Positions 45,653 to 55,252 of a DNA stretch of 64,000 nucleotides are shown piece by piece. Below the pieces are notes generated by a model. That model had not been told where the DNA came from. It did no database searches and was given only the letters and a program-made list of their open reading frames with translations. Each line of letters begins with the position of its first letter. Position 1 is the stretch's first letter. Where the stretch lies: contig PPHI01000001.1 in NCBI GenBank assembly GCA_002901265.1, positions 558,001 through 622,000 of the forward strand. Reading direction: 5' to 3'. The position numbers and the translations under genes were made by a program. Source of the stretch: Rhodopirellula baltica. Its GTDB lineage: Bacteria > Planctomycetota > Planctomycetia > Pirellulales > Pirellulaceae.

Positions 45653-46090
45653 ATGACCGCTACGCAACCGTCAGCCCATGCGCTCGATCGGTCACGCAAA
45701 TCGTCATCACAGGAGCGAACAGTTCTTGTGGCTGATGACAGTCTTACCGTCCTTCGATTGATCGATCGCACGTTACGTGAGGCCGGCTATCGAGTGCTAC
45801 TCGCCGAGGACGGACGTCGTGCCGTTACTTGTGCATTGTCCGAGAACCCAGATCTCGTTGTATTGGACATCAACATGCCCGAATTGGACGGGTATGGCGT
45901 CTGTCACGAACTGCTAGCCAATCCCGATTGGGATAGCCGCACACCCGTGATCTTTTTGACGAGCGCTTCAGAGCCCCACCTTTCTGTGTTGGGCGAAGAA
46001 CTTGGCGCGTTTTTGTCCAAACCAACCGAACCAGATTTGCTGCTCGAGACCGTCGCAAAACTGATCCATCGCAAGGCAAACGCGCGCTAA
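45653..46090 (+). CDS. CheY-like single-domain response regulator
   Basis: A 145-residue receiver protein with no output domain. Acidic pocket DD at 28-29 (VLVADDS), phosphoacceptor Asp72 (VVLDINMPELDG), switch Thr (FLTSAS) and Lys (LSKP) are all present. A 20-residue polar N-terminal extension precedes the fold. ATG 45653 follows GGAG by eight bases; the upstream frame runs into the riboswitch. It is the first gene of the chemosensory operon and the likely acceptor of phosphate from the CheA hybrid. Confidence 0.9.
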   Translation: MTATQPSAHALDRSRKSSSQERTVLVADDSLTVLRLIDRTLREAGYRVLLAEDGRRAVTCALSENPDLVVLDINMPELDGYGVCHELLANPDWDSRTPVIFLTSASEPHLSVLGEELGAFLSKPTEPDLLLETVAKLIHRKANAR

Positions 46091-46153
46091 GGCCGCGTTT
46101 CCTGCTTTCGATCACTGCGACACGCATGCCCTCACTTGGCAACGGTGACTGAT

Positions 46154-46351
46154 ATGAATAACCCCACAAGCGCAGGCGTCCCTGAAGACTTCGAATTGAC
46201 CATCGAAACGCTTGATGATTGGGAAACTGAGCTCGATCAATTTGCCTCGCAGATGTTGCGACGACTGAGCGAATTCACGGGCGACGCGTCAGATCCAAGC
46301 GGCACTGAATCATCACGAGTGATCGACAATCTTCGCGATGGCAACTTGTAA
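46154..46351 (+). CDS. Small acidic protein of unknown function
   Basis: 65 residues: acidic, helix-forming (FELTIETLDDWETELDQFAS, then MLRRLSEFTGD), no membrane segment and no known domain. ATG 46154 is preferred to the TTG at 46136. It sits between the CheY-like and CheW genes in a continuous run, so it may be an adaptor or regulator of that complex. The assignment as a real gene rests on position and codon use. Confidence 0.6.
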   Translation: MNNPTSAGVPEDFELTIETLDDWETELDQFASQMLRRLSEFTGDASDPSGTESSRVIDNLRDGNL

Positions 46352-46403
46352 CGACTCGGCAGCGACAACGACATCATAAGCGTTTTAAAACACAGACCGG
46401 CAT

Positions 46404-46925
46404 ATGGACAGCGCAATCAAATCTCGATCTCGAATCGAAAACCTGAGCGACAAGCACTGCGTGTTTCGCTGTGGTGATGCGATCTTTGCATTGCCCGCGA
46501 CGACGGTACGCGAAGTCACAATCAAACCGACCATCGTGCCGGTTCCGCTCAGCCATCCGTTGCTTTCGGGAATTGGCAATTTGCGTAGTGAGTTTTTGCC
46601 AGTGATCGACCTTGAGCCAATCGTTGGTGACCAAGCACGGCGCTGTGCCAAAGTCGGGCAGATGATCGTCGTCGAAAGTCAATTGGGCGATTGGGCCATC
46701 GCGATCGACAAGGTGATCGCGATTGACGCCATCGAGACTCACATCGACGCTGCACAGCGTGGTGAAAACTCGGCAAGTTTTATGCTCGGAACGGCAAGTT
46801 ACGACGGCAATGTGATCAGCGTACTGGACGTTCATGGTTTGCAGCGGATCGCCCAACAAACACTCGAATCACAGTGGTCTGCCAGCGTTTCGCCTTGGTC
46901 GGTTGCGGAAACCGTCGCTGTTTAA
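46404..46925 (+). CDS. cheW: CheW-like scaffold protein
   Basis: A 173-residue CheW fold that bridges transducer and CheA: CVFRCGDAIFALPATTVREV, then GIGNLRSEFLPVIDLEPI and WAIAIDKVIAIDAIE, ending with a strand containing VISVLDVHGL. A 15-residue N-terminal and a 20-residue C-terminal extension lie outside the fold. It lies between the small protein and the MCP-like gene. Confidence 0.88.
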   Translation: MDSAIKSRSRIENLSDKHCVFRCGDAIFALPATTVREVTIKPTIVPVPLSHPLLSGIGNLRSEFLPVIDLEPIVGDQARRCAKVGQMIVVESQLGDWAIAIDKVIAIDAIETHIDAAQRGENSASFMLGTASYDGNVISVLDVHGLQRIAQQTLESQWSASVSPWSVAETVAV

Positions 46926-46976
46926 ATCCGTCTAGCTCTCAATCAACTTAATTAAGCGTCAACACAGTAGCACGGT

Positions 46977-48344
46977 ATGAAAACGAACTTCGCATTTCTG
47001 GCAAGCCATTGCTTCGTGGCTGTGGTTGCATCCGCCGTCGCAGTGGCCGGATCGACCATGTGGGACGAGATGCATTGGTCGGTTGTGTTGGCCACTTCGG
47101 TCGTTGCCGCCGCAATCGCATCACTAGCACTCGGCTACAAAGTTTCGAAAGGGCTCGGTCAACTTCAGTTAATGCTGACCGAACGTCGTCAGACTTTGGT
47201 CGCAACCGGCATTCGTGAAATTGATGCCTTGGGTGAGACGATCATGCACACCGCCCAGCACTATGACGAAATCGAAGTTGTCAGTCGCCAGAATCAACGC
47301 GAACTTCAGTCGATGCTCGGACGACTTTCAAATGTCGAAGGTATCGAATCGGTCGACATGTCTCAATTCAAAAACGTGCTCAACGGAATGGGGCGATCGC
47401 TTAATGAGTTGATGGGACAAATCGAAAAAGACCTGATCGAAATCGGGCGTTGTAACTCGGAAATCCACAGCACAAAACAGTCCGAAGCGACCTATCGAAC
47501 GACGGCACTTCTGCAAAATCTGACGAGTGAAATTGGCAAGGTGACGGATCGTTGTAAGCAACTGCAGCAGCAAATCGGTGCTGCGGAAAAAGCGGTTCGT
47601 GTGGCGACAGAAAAGACTGGTCAACTCGCCGAGGGAATCGGGCGAATCCGTAGTTGCAGTGAAATGAGCAAGAAAAAGCTACGTTCGCTCGGCGATCCCA
47701 CACGTCAGATTGGCAATATCGTTGGAACAATCACGGACATTGCTGCCCGAACCGAAATGTTGGCGCTCAATGCCTCGATCGAATCGATTCGCGCTGGCGA
47801 ACACGGTCGTGGCTTCGCAGTGGTCGCTGACGAAGTGAGAAAGCTTGCCGAACAAACATCTCAATCGGCGAAAGAGATCGGCGTGTTGGCAGAATCTCTT
47901 GAACTGCAAACGAACGATTCCCTTTCGGTACTGGGGCGTGAACAGAGCGAGGTTGAAGCCGACATGATGGTTCTCGACTCGATTCGCTCGACGCTGCTGG
48001 AATTGTCTGAAGTCACAATGGCTGGATTACACGTCGCCACAGATTTGTCGTCGCAAGGCGACCAACAGCATCAACTCGTACAAGGCCTCGCTGGCGGCAT
48101 CGATTCGATCGCAAGTGCTCACGCGGCGGATCGCAAACGTGCCGACCATGCGTCTTGGGCGATCAAGTCACTTGCAAAAACGGCGATCGACCTAGACGGC
48201 AACATCCATCGCCTCCGTGGATGCACAAACCCGAATCTTGACTTGACGCCTTCTCAACGCCGCCAATTGGTCGACCTTGCAATCCAAACACCCGCTGATG
48301 TTTCGTCAGAAGGAATGGTTGTCGACACACGGGAGGATGTCTGA
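46977..48344 (+). CDS. MCP-like transducer with minimal sensory region
   Basis: A 455-residue methyl-accepting chemotaxis-type signalling protein. Two helices (about 7-26 and 34-54) leave only some eight residues outside, so there is no extracytoplasmic ligand domain. The cytoplasmic hairpin tip reads [21 protein letters not shown], followed by [20 protein letters not shown]. No PAS, GAF or clear HAMP domain is seen; a long helical region occupies 60-230. Input must come from the membrane, the cytoplasm or a partner. Its TGA overlaps the ATG of the CheA gene. Confidence 0.9.
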   Translation: MKTNFAFLASHCFVAVVASAVAVAGSTMWDEMHWSVVLATSVVAAAIASLALGYKVSKGLGQLQLMLTERRQTLVATGIREIDALGETIMHTAQHYDEIEVVSRQNQRELQSMLGRLSNVEGIESVDMSQFKNVLNGMGRSLNELMGQIEKDLIEIGRCNSEIHSTKQSEATYRTTALLQNLTSEIGKVTDRCKQLQQQIGAAEKAVRVATEKTGQLAEGIGRIRSCSEMSKKKLRSLGDPTRQIGNIVGTITDIAARTEMLALNASIESIRAGEHGRGFAVVADEVRKLAEQTSQSAKEIGVLAESLELQTNDSLSVLGREQSEVEADMMVLDSIRSTLLELSEVTMAGLHVATDLSSQGDQQHQLVQGLAGGIDSIASAHAADRKRADHASWAIKSLAKTAIDLDGNIHRLRGCTNPNLDLTPSQRRQLVDLAIQTPADVSSEGMVVDTREDV

Positions 48345-51190
48345 TGAGCACTCACGACGCAGACACTACTCCGATGGCATCCCAACCTACTGCAGTGCCA
48401 CATGATGATCGGCTTGCCGATTTTACCGCCGCCGTCGAATTGCTTGCGGAACTCGGTCAAGCCGGGCTCGACGATGTCGATGACGTCTTGGGCGAAGCGG
48501 TTGAACGCTTAGGACGACTTGCCGACTCGGTGGAATCGTCGCTTTCAGATTTCAACGATGATCATCCCGAGGTCATGGAGTTGCTCGACTTCGTGATCGA
48601 GAGCTGTGGCATGATTCGTGAAGTCGCTTTCAGCGAAAGCGAACAGCCTGATCGCCAGCAACTGGGCATGCTGTTGGACGCGGTCGATGTTCGTCTGGAA
48701 AGTGTTGAGGCGATGGCGGATGTACCTCGTGACGTCAACCTCGATGACGGTTGGGACTCGACACCGACCAAGGAAGATCAAGACGTTTCCGCGCCGTCTC
48801 GTGAAGAGATTGCGGCATTGTTGAGCAGCCTGAGTGCACAAACACAAGCCGTTCCCGCCCCACCGGTTGCCGCTGCGCCAAGCGAACCTCGCGAAATGTT
48901 TGCCGATCGAGTATCGGTGGCACCCGGTGCCGAGCCAGGCGAGATCAAGCCGCCCGCGAAAGATGATGTTGTCGTCGACGGTGAATTGATGGAAGCGTTC
49001 ATGGATGACGCGACGCGTGGTTTGGAATCGATGGAACAGGCTTTGCTTGATTTGGAATCGAGCCCGTCGGATCCCGTTATCGTCAAAACGATCGGACGTG
49101 AGTTGCACACGATCAAAGGTGCATCCGCCAGTATTGGCTTGGCAAATCTCGCGACCTACATCCACGAAGTCGAAGAACTAATCCGGCTAACGCAAGAAGC
49201 AGGGCGCCCGGTGACTCCGGAACTGTTGCTCCCTCATGTCGATTTGATCCGTGCGCGTGTCGATGGTGACGACGATCCGGAACCGGTCGACGCGGTCCCT
49301 GTACCCGCGTTAAATGCATCTCAGCCAGTACAACACATTGATGCACCGATTGTCTCAAGCAGTCCCGCTGCGGTCGCGTCGCCACAATCAAGTACTCCCG
49401 TTGCCGGGCCTCGCAAGTCAGCCGCAGCCTCAGACGCCCATTCCGATGACGAAACGGTACGTGTGAAAGCGTCCCAGCTAAATCGTCTGATGGACATGTT
49501 GAGTGAATTGGTCATGTTGCGCAACCAACGCGACACCGAGATTTCGGAATTGAAAGGAATCCATGATGAGCTGATTCACAGCGTGACACGAATCCGGATG
49601 CTGAGTCATGAAGGCGAAGCCCTGTTGGCCAGTGATAATTTGGCCGATCCCGCCTTGGCTGAGGAAGGCGTCTCGTTTTCACATCTCAACGAAGTGGCCA
49701 ACGATGTTCTGGAATCCGCCCAGCGGTTGCGTGAGTGCTACCAACCGGTGGCTGATGGTAACCAAGCCGTTTCGCAGTTCATCAGAAACTTCCGATTGGA
49801 ATTGGTCCAACTCCGACGGATGCCGGTTTCAGGATTGTTCCGCCGTTTGCACCGTGCGATCAGCGATGCGGCGAGGGCAGAACAAAAACAAGTTCGTGTC
49901 GAGTTGGTTGGGGAAAACACCGGCATCGAACGATCCCTTCAAGAACGTATTTTCGAGCCACTACTGCATATTGTTCGAAACTCGGTAAGCCACGGAGTGG
50001 AGACACCAGAAGAACGAGCGGCATCTGGCAAGCCGGTCCCCGGGGTCGTCAAGCTGCATGCTCACGCGGGGCCAGATTTGTTGGTTATCGAAGTCAGCGA
50101 TGATGGTAAGGGCCTCGATTATGATGCGATTCGGCGTCGTGGAATTGAGCGTGGCTTAATCGAAAGCGATAAATCGATCAGTCGAGCAGAGCTTGCCCGG
50201 TTGATTTTTCACCCAGGGTTTTCGACCAAAGAAGTCGCCAGTCAAGTCTCCGGACGCGGCGTCGGCATGGACGTTGTCGCGGCGACGCTGGAAAGAATGC
50301 GCGGCTGGGTGGAAGTCGAATCCGAAGCTGGCCAAGGATCAACGATCCGACTCTCGTTGCCATTGCCATCGATGATTCAACACGCAATGGTCTTTCGTTC
50401 TGGCGGTCAACTGTTTGCACTGCCGGCGCAAGCGGTTCGTCGTACGGGAGAATTCGATCGATCTAATTCGCCGGTGGATCTAAACGAAGTTCTGTCGCTG
50501 CAAGGTCCCATCGCAACGATCGCAGAAGACGATGAACGTCGATCGGTTATCGAATTGGCGACGGGTGGAACAAGTGCTGATGGAAACCATGACAAGGATC
50601 TGGTGCTGTTGGTCGACCGAGTGCTTGGGCCGGAAGAGGTTGTTGTTCGGCCAATGCCGCCACTGTTGAAGTCGCATCCACTTTGCATCGGAGCGACGCT
50701 CAGTGGGATGGGAGAAACGGTCTTGCTGCTCGACCCTCGTGGGTTAACTGAAGCTGCGACTGGGGCTTCGCCGGTTGTCTCTTCACCGACACCACAAACA
50801 CCGAGTTCGAGCAAGCGTTTGCCAAAAGTTCTCGTCGTTGACGACTCGAAGAGCGCTCGATTGCGAACGACTCGGGCATTGCAGAAATACCCGGTCGAAA
50901 TTGTTCAAGCGGAAGACGGACAAGCCGCCATCGAACTGCTCGCAAAGGATCTGTTCGTAACGGTGTTCAGCGACATCGATATGCCGCGGATGAGTGGTCT
51001 GGAACTATTGCAGACGATCAAAAGCGAACCACGATTGGAACCGATTCCCGTAGTCGTGATTAGCAGTCGAAGCATTGATACCGCGGGCAAGCAGGCTCGT
51101 GCGTTGGGCGCGATGGAGTATGTACAAAAACCGCTCACACCTGAGCGGCTTGATAGTGTGGTCGCATCGTTGCCATGGGCAAAGCGTTGA
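48344..51190 (+). CDS. cheA: CheA-type hybrid histidine kinase with C-terminal receiver
   Basis: 948 residues. An unrecognised N-terminal helical part (about 1-200) is followed by an Hpt domain with His255 in ELHTIKGASASIG, a proline-rich linker in place of a P2 domain, the P3 dimerisation helices (LNRLMDMLSELVMLRNQR), the kinase domain (LLHIVRNSVSHGVETPEE, EVSDDGKGLDYDAI, VSGRGVGMDVV), a CheW-like domain near 680-815, and a receiver (VLVVDDSKSARLR) with Asp877 (FSDIDMP). A good Shine-Dalgarno, GGGAGG at 48331-48336, precedes the ATG. The layout resembles the CheA-REC kinases of alternative-function (non-flagellar) systems. Confidence 0.94.
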   Translation: MSTHDADTTPMASQPTAVPHDDRLADFTAAVELLAELGQAGLDDVDDVLGEAVERLGRLADSVESSLSDFNDDHPEVMELLDFVIESCGMIREVAFSESEQPDRQQLGMLLDAVDVRLESVEAMADVPRDVNLDDGWDSTPTKEDQDVSAPSREEIAALLSSLSAQTQAVPAPPVAAAPSEPREMFADRVSVAPGAEPGEIKPPAKDDVVVDGELMEAFMDDATRGLESMEQALLDLESSPSDPVIVKTIGRELHTIKGASASIGLANLATYIHEVEELIRLTQEAGRPVTPELLLPHVDLIRARVDGDDDPEPVDAVPVPALNASQPVQHIDAPIVSSSPAAVASPQSSTPVAGPRKSAAASDAHSDDETVRVKASQLNRLMDMLSELVMLRNQRDTEISELKGIHDELIHSVTRIRMLSHEGEALLASDNLADPALAEEGVSFSHLNEVANDVLESAQRLRECYQPVADGNQAVSQFIRNFRLELVQLRRMPVSGLFRRLHRAISDAARAEQKQVRVELVGENTGIERSLQERIFEPLLHIVRNSVSHGVETPEERAASGKPVPGVVKLHAHAGPDLLVIEVSDDGKGLDYDAIRRRGIERGLIESDKSISRAELARLIFHPGFSTKEVASQVSGRGVGMDVVAATLERMRGWVEVESEAGQGSTIRLSLPLPSMIQHAMVFRSGGQLFALPAQAVRRTGEFDRSNSPVDLNEVLSLQGPIATIAEDDERRSVIELATGGTSADGNHDKDLVLLVDRVLGPEEVVVRPMPPLLKSHPLCIGATLSGMGETVLLLDPRGLTEAATGASPVVSSPTPQTPSSSKRLPKVLVVDDSKSARLRTTRALQKYPVEIVQAEDGQAAIELLAKDLFVTVFSDIDMPRMSGLELLQTIKSEPRLEPIPVVVISSRSIDTAGKQARALGAMEYVQKPLTPERLDSVVASLPWAKR

Positions 51191-51275
51191 TGCGGTTGGA
51201 CGCGGGGCACGATCGGAACGTTTTTCCGATTCATTCAATTCACAGTTTTTTCACAGTTCTTGAGGAATCAGTTTC

Positions 51276-52907
51276 ATGGCCGAAAAGAAAGTCTTGGTCA
51301 TCGACGACAGTGCGACCATCCGAAAGCTGGTCGATTCGCACCTCAGTCCCGCCGGCTATGCTGTCACTCTCGCGCCAACCGCTGAAGAAGGCTTGCAGTT
51401 GGCCGAAGAGATTCGCCCTGATCTGATTTTGCTGGATCACCAATTGCCTGGCACGACGGGCTTCGAAGTCTGCCAACAGCTCGCAGCTTCTTCCACGCTC
51501 AAGACGATTCCTGTGGTCGTTAGTTCGACGCTGCGGAAAAAGGCGTACGTGGAGTATGCGGATCTCGACAACGTCGTCGATATGTTGCCCAAACCGTATA
51601 CCGAGAATCTGCTTAAAACGACGGTCGAAAATGCGATCGAAACGGCAGCGATGATCGTCGAGTCGCAAACGAAAGGCTCGGCCGTTCCTGAGATCATTGG
51701 CGAAACTGCCGAGCCCGATTTCGCCGGCCGGTTTAGCGTCTTTGGAATTCGCGAAGTCGTCGATTTTTTGAACAACGGAACCAAGAAAGGTGTTCTAGAA
51801 ATCGAAGCCGAGCGTCTGCGTCTGTGGATCTATCTGGACCGCGGTCGCGTCCAAGGGATCAACGCGACAGGGCTTCAACCCGATGAAACGCAAATGATTG
51901 TTGATCAATTGCCGGAATCGCTGCGAAACCTGTCGGAAGTATTGCGATTGACAATCGCAGGACGTGGCTCGGCCGAGTTCGATGGCTTCGTTCAGTTGAT
52001 GGATAAGCGAGTCCTTGATCCACGTTTGACCGCGAAACTGTTGCGATTCCAAGCGGCAATGCTGATCGGAATGGTGCAGAGTCGTCCGCTGAAAGGATTT
52101 CAATTCCGAGCCCTCAACGAGTTTCCTTCGCTGCAACGCGACTTGCCGTTGGAAATCGGCTTGATGGGGTTATTGGTCGAATATGCGCTGCACTGCGACG
52201 CATCGAAATTGCCAGCCGATGAATCGTCACTTCGCTATTCACGAAAAGCGATTCGTGGCCAAAACCTGGATCGCGCCGGACTGTCAGCACAGCACATGAA
52301 GGTGCTCAACCTAGTCAGCGAACCACGCTCGCTTGATGACCTTCAGCAACGACTGAACTGGGAACGTGATGAACTGCGTCGCGTGCTGGCCGGCTTCATC
52401 GCCGCCGATGTGCTTGAATGCAAACGTGACGAGAGTGAAGGAAAGTATGTCGCTTATGAAACCAACGCAATGGTTGCGGCACAACTTCGCAGCGAGCTGA
52501 AACAAAACACAACACCGTTTGCAGGAAAGGTCGTCCGTGACACGTTGACCCTGCAATTGCTCGTCAAACGTACTCAGCCGGACGCCGTTTTCTTTGCCGT
52601 CGACACGCCGCAAAGCTGTGATGCCATTCGCGAAGCTTATTCCGCGGCGACAGAAGCTTTTGGTGACGCAAGGAAAATCGTGCTGGCCCCACCTCAGGTG
52701 ATTGATGATCCCAACGTCCCTTGGGCGCGCCTGTTGGGATTCGTACCCGATCGCCTGATCAAATCGCCCTACAAGTACGAAACGCTGATTTCGACAATGC
52801 GTGAACTTGATTCGATTCCACTCGCACCACAACCCGAGCACACTCCATCCCCCGCGCCGGTCGTCACACCCAATAGCCCCACGCAAGAAGTCGAGGCACT
52901 TTCATGA
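51276..52907 (+). CDS. Response regulator with PATAN/DUF4388-like output domain
   Basis: 543 residues. The receiver spans 1-125, with DD at 10-11, Asp54 (ILLDHQLPG) and Lys in PKPY. Then a PATAN/DUF4388-type domain (GRFSVFGIREVVDFLNNGTK, LEIEAERLRLWIYLDRGRVQGI), as in PatA-like regulators. The rest includes a winged-helix-like segment (LNLVSEPRSLDDLQQRL) and an unknown alpha/beta end with a Pro-rich tail. It is a probable CheA target whose output is protein binding rather than classical DNA binding. The FHA gene starts within its stop (ATGA). Confidence 0.85.
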   Translation: MAEKKVLVIDDSATIRKLVDSHLSPAGYAVTLAPTAEEGLQLAEEIRPDLILLDHQLPGTTGFEVCQQLAASSTLKTIPVVVSSTLRKKAYVEYADLDNVVDMLPKPYTENLLKTTVENAIETAAMIVESQTKGSAVPEIIGETAEPDFAGRFSVFGIREVVDFLNNGTKKGVLEIEAERLRLWIYLDRGRVQGINATGLQPDETQMIVDQLPESLRNLSEVLRLTIAGRGSAEFDGFVQLMDKRVLDPRLTAKLLRFQAAMLIGMVQSRPLKGFQFRALNEFPSLQRDLPLEIGLMGLLVEYALHCDASKLPADESSLRYSRKAIRGQNLDRAGLSAQHMKVLNLVSEPRSLDDLQQRLNWERDELRRVLAGFIAADVLECKRDESEGKYVAYETNAMVAAQLRSELKQNTTPFAGKVVRDTLTLQLLVKRTQPDAVFFAVDTPQSCDAIREAYSAATEAFGDARKIVLAPPQVIDDPNVPWARLLGFVPDRLIKSPYKYETLISTMRELDSIPLAPQPEHTPSPAPVVTPNSPTQEVEALS

Positions 52908-54343
52908 GTCGTTCTACCTCTCCAGCCCTCTCGCATTTTCGATTGGTAGTCCATCGACCTGGTAAGTCATCGATTGAGCATGCACTTGAAGACGGGCGTA
53001 GCGTCTTTCTTGGCAAAAGCGCTTCGTGTGGAATTAACATCGAAGGCGATGGCGTCGCTGAAATTCATTGTCTGGTCGATGTCGAAGGTGAAACCGTTTC
53101 GGTCCAGGATTGGGCGTCAGACGCCGGAACTGTCGTCAACGGGACCAACATTGATGACAAGACGGCACTCAACGTCGGCGACGAGATCATGCTCGGCAGC
53201 CTACGAATCGAAGTCGTCGGGCAAGCACTACCCAAACCGACGCCGGCAAAGGTCGAATCACCCGTATCCGTCAAAGCGACTTTGCCAATCGACACAGAGT
53301 TGTCATCGGAATCGGAAGCACAAGTCGATACTGATTCCTTTGAGCCTGAATTTACCGAGACTCCACAAGCGAGTTTCGATGATGAATCCGAACCGGAATC
53401 CGCGCTCACATTGCCCTTTGAAGACCCCGCCGCTTCGCTGGACCAGGATTACGATTGGGATCCGGCCGACGTTGATGATGAGATCGATCCGGAAGTGGTC
53501 GCGCTGTTGCGAGCCGAGATTGACGATCTCCGGATGCAACTTGCCGAGCGTGATGAGCAACTCGCGACATTGTCAGGGGAAAATGATTGTTCCGTCGGAG
53601 TTCCGATGGTGCCTGCAACCACCACGGATTTCGCAGGCAGCGATTTGGCGGACCGTGTCGACGCGCTTCTGGCAGAACTCGAAGAGCATGATGACCGCGT
53701 CGCGACGCTGCAAGATTTGTTGCAAGCGGCCGAGGTGCAAAACCAAGCCGAACGCGACGAACGTGCGTGTTTGGAAACTTGGGTGAGCGAAATCGAACAG
53801 CGCGTCACTCAGCGTGAATCCGAACTGAAAGCAGAGCACGATGCACTTCGAGAACGCCTGGAGGCAACCTGTGCCGAACGCGACAAGCTTCAGCAGTTGC
53901 TTCACTCGGCAAAGAAACGAATGGGCGGAAAGACGGTCGAAGAAGAGCTCGATGATGAAACCCTGAAAGAATTGCAGCGTCGAAATGCGGACTTACATTC
54001 GCAATTGGATGAAGCTCAAAAGCAGGTTGCCGGATTATCCAGGCAGGTCGAACATCTGAAAACCGACGAGCCCGAAAACGTGCAGTCGTTGCGAGCTGAG
54101 CTTGCCAAAGAAAAGGCGGATGTCTCGCGAATTCGTTTCCAATTGTCAAAACAGCTAGAAGACATTGGGAACGTACCAGTCGCGAAAGATCAACCCGATC
54201 GCGAGTTCGCATACAAACTCAAAACGCTTCGCGAGCACCTCCGTGAAATTCATGAAGAGGAAAAATCACAACGTGACGATAAACCCGGCACGTTGATGGG
54301 ACGGATTTCTAATTTGTGGAAACGAGTCGGCGACGAGTATTGA
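52904..54343 (+). CDS. FHA-domain protein with long acidic linker and coiled coil
   Basis: 479 residues. The FHA domain covers about 10-105: FLGKSASCGINIEGDGV, then HCLVDVEG and GTVVNGTNI. The usual conserved RS pair is replaced by GKSAS, and the serine/histidine pocket is only partly kept. An acidic linker (110-190) and long heptad-rich coiled coils (about 200-440, EIDDLRMQLAERDEQLATL and later) follow. It is translationally coupled to the response regulator. It may sense a threonine phosphorylated by a Hanks kinase and act as a scaffold; this is inference. Confidence 0.83.
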   Translation: MSRSTSPALSHFRLVVHRPGKSSIEHALEDGRSVFLGKSASCGINIEGDGVAEIHCLVDVEGETVSVQDWASDAGTVVNGTNIDDKTALNVGDEIMLGSLRIEVVGQALPKPTPAKVESPVSVKATLPIDTELSSESEAQVDTDSFEPEFTETPQASFDDESEPESALTLPFEDPAASLDQDYDWDPADVDDEIDPEVVALLRAEIDDLRMQLAERDEQLATLSGENDCSVGVPMVPATTTDFAGSDLADRVDALLAELEEHDDRVATLQDLLQAAEVQNQAERDERACLETWVSEIEQRVTQRESELKAEHDALRERLEATCAERDKLQQLLHSAKKRMGGKTVEEELDDETLKELQRRNADLHSQLDEAQKQVAGLSRQVEHLKTDEPENVQSLRAELAKEKADVSRIRFQLSKQLEDIGNVPVAKDQPDREFAYKLKTLREHLREIHEEEKSQRDDKPGTLMGRISNLWKRVGDEY

Positions 54344-54363
54344 TCCCCAACAGCTGAATACTG

Positions 54364-55233
54364 ATGACCGCATCCAACGATTTTTTCACCTCGACACACC
54401 AACCGAAGAACCATTTCGGTTCGGGGGCGTTGCACTCCAACGCCTCCTCGGGCGGTTCGTTTCAAGGTGGGCCATCGACACCGCTGGACGCACACGACGT
54501 CGAGGCACTTCGCTCGATCGCCGGTGACGTTGAGCAGTTTACACGCCAGTGGATTATTCGTATCCGGCGTGTGATCAATCGATCGGCTCAGTTGCTCGAA
54601 CGAGAATCGTTACTCGCCGGGGCAATCGCAAAGCTTGACCAGCAAAAGACGGAATGGAGCAAACGAACGGCCGAACGCGAGTTGGCTCTTCGTGACCAGG
54701 CGAAACGATTGACGGAAGCTTGGCTGGAAGTCGAGGCCGAGCGTCGAAAGTCAATGCAAGGCGGACGCACCGCGTCATCCAAAGCCACTGTCGTGCCGGT
54801 GGTACGTCCGGTGCTTCCCGCTCAGACGAATGCATCACCGGTGCTTCCTGCTGCGGCGATGCATGCGGGGGTGGAGACGCCTCCGATCAACGCAGAGTCG
54901 TCGGTTGGCGAAATCCCGATGCCGACGTCGATTCAGCCCGCTTCACACGAACCGACGCACGCGGATGGGAATCAGGGAGTGACCCCGAGTCCTTCCCATC
55001 TGCCCGTTGCCGCGACCGAACCGCAGGCGGCGAATCTCGGCGGGATCCCGCAGTCCGCACCTCACATCGTGCCGCCGCTAGCGAATCGGCCGATCCTTCC
55101 AAACGCCGTGCAAAGTCGCCCTCAAGACGGATCCGAAAGCGACCCTGCTTCCCCCAATGACGCACAGTCGCGTCAACGAATTGAAGAGTTCAAACGAATG
55201 CAGCGTGCACTTCGGTCGAACCGCAATCGATAA
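54364..55233 (+). CDS. Coiled-coil and proline-rich protein of unknown function
   Basis: 289 residues with no recognised domain. A polar N-terminus is followed by one long helical coiled coil (about 42-135, VEALRSIAGDVEQFTRQWII and QAKRLTEAWLEVEAE) and a disordered Pro/Ala/Ser tail. The composition is like a cytoplasmic scaffold. It follows the FHA gene by 20 bases and its tail reading continues close to the FGE-like gene, so it belongs to the operon. Confidence 0.65.
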   Translation: MTASNDFFTSTHQPKNHFGSGALHSNASSGGSFQGGPSTPLDAHDVEALRSIAGDVEQFTRQWIIRIRRVINRSAQLLERESLLAGAIAKLDQQKTEWSKRTAERELALRDQAKRLTEAWLEVEAERRKSMQGGRTASSKATVVPVVRPVLPAQTNASPVLPAAAMHAGVETPPINAESSVGEIPMPTSIQPASHEPTHADGNQGVTPSPSHLPVAATEPQAANLGGIPQSAPHIVPPLANRPILPNAVQSRPQDGSESDPASPNDAQSRQRIEEFKRMQRALRSNRNR

Positions 55234-55252
55234 CTGTCTGTTGGAGACTACC

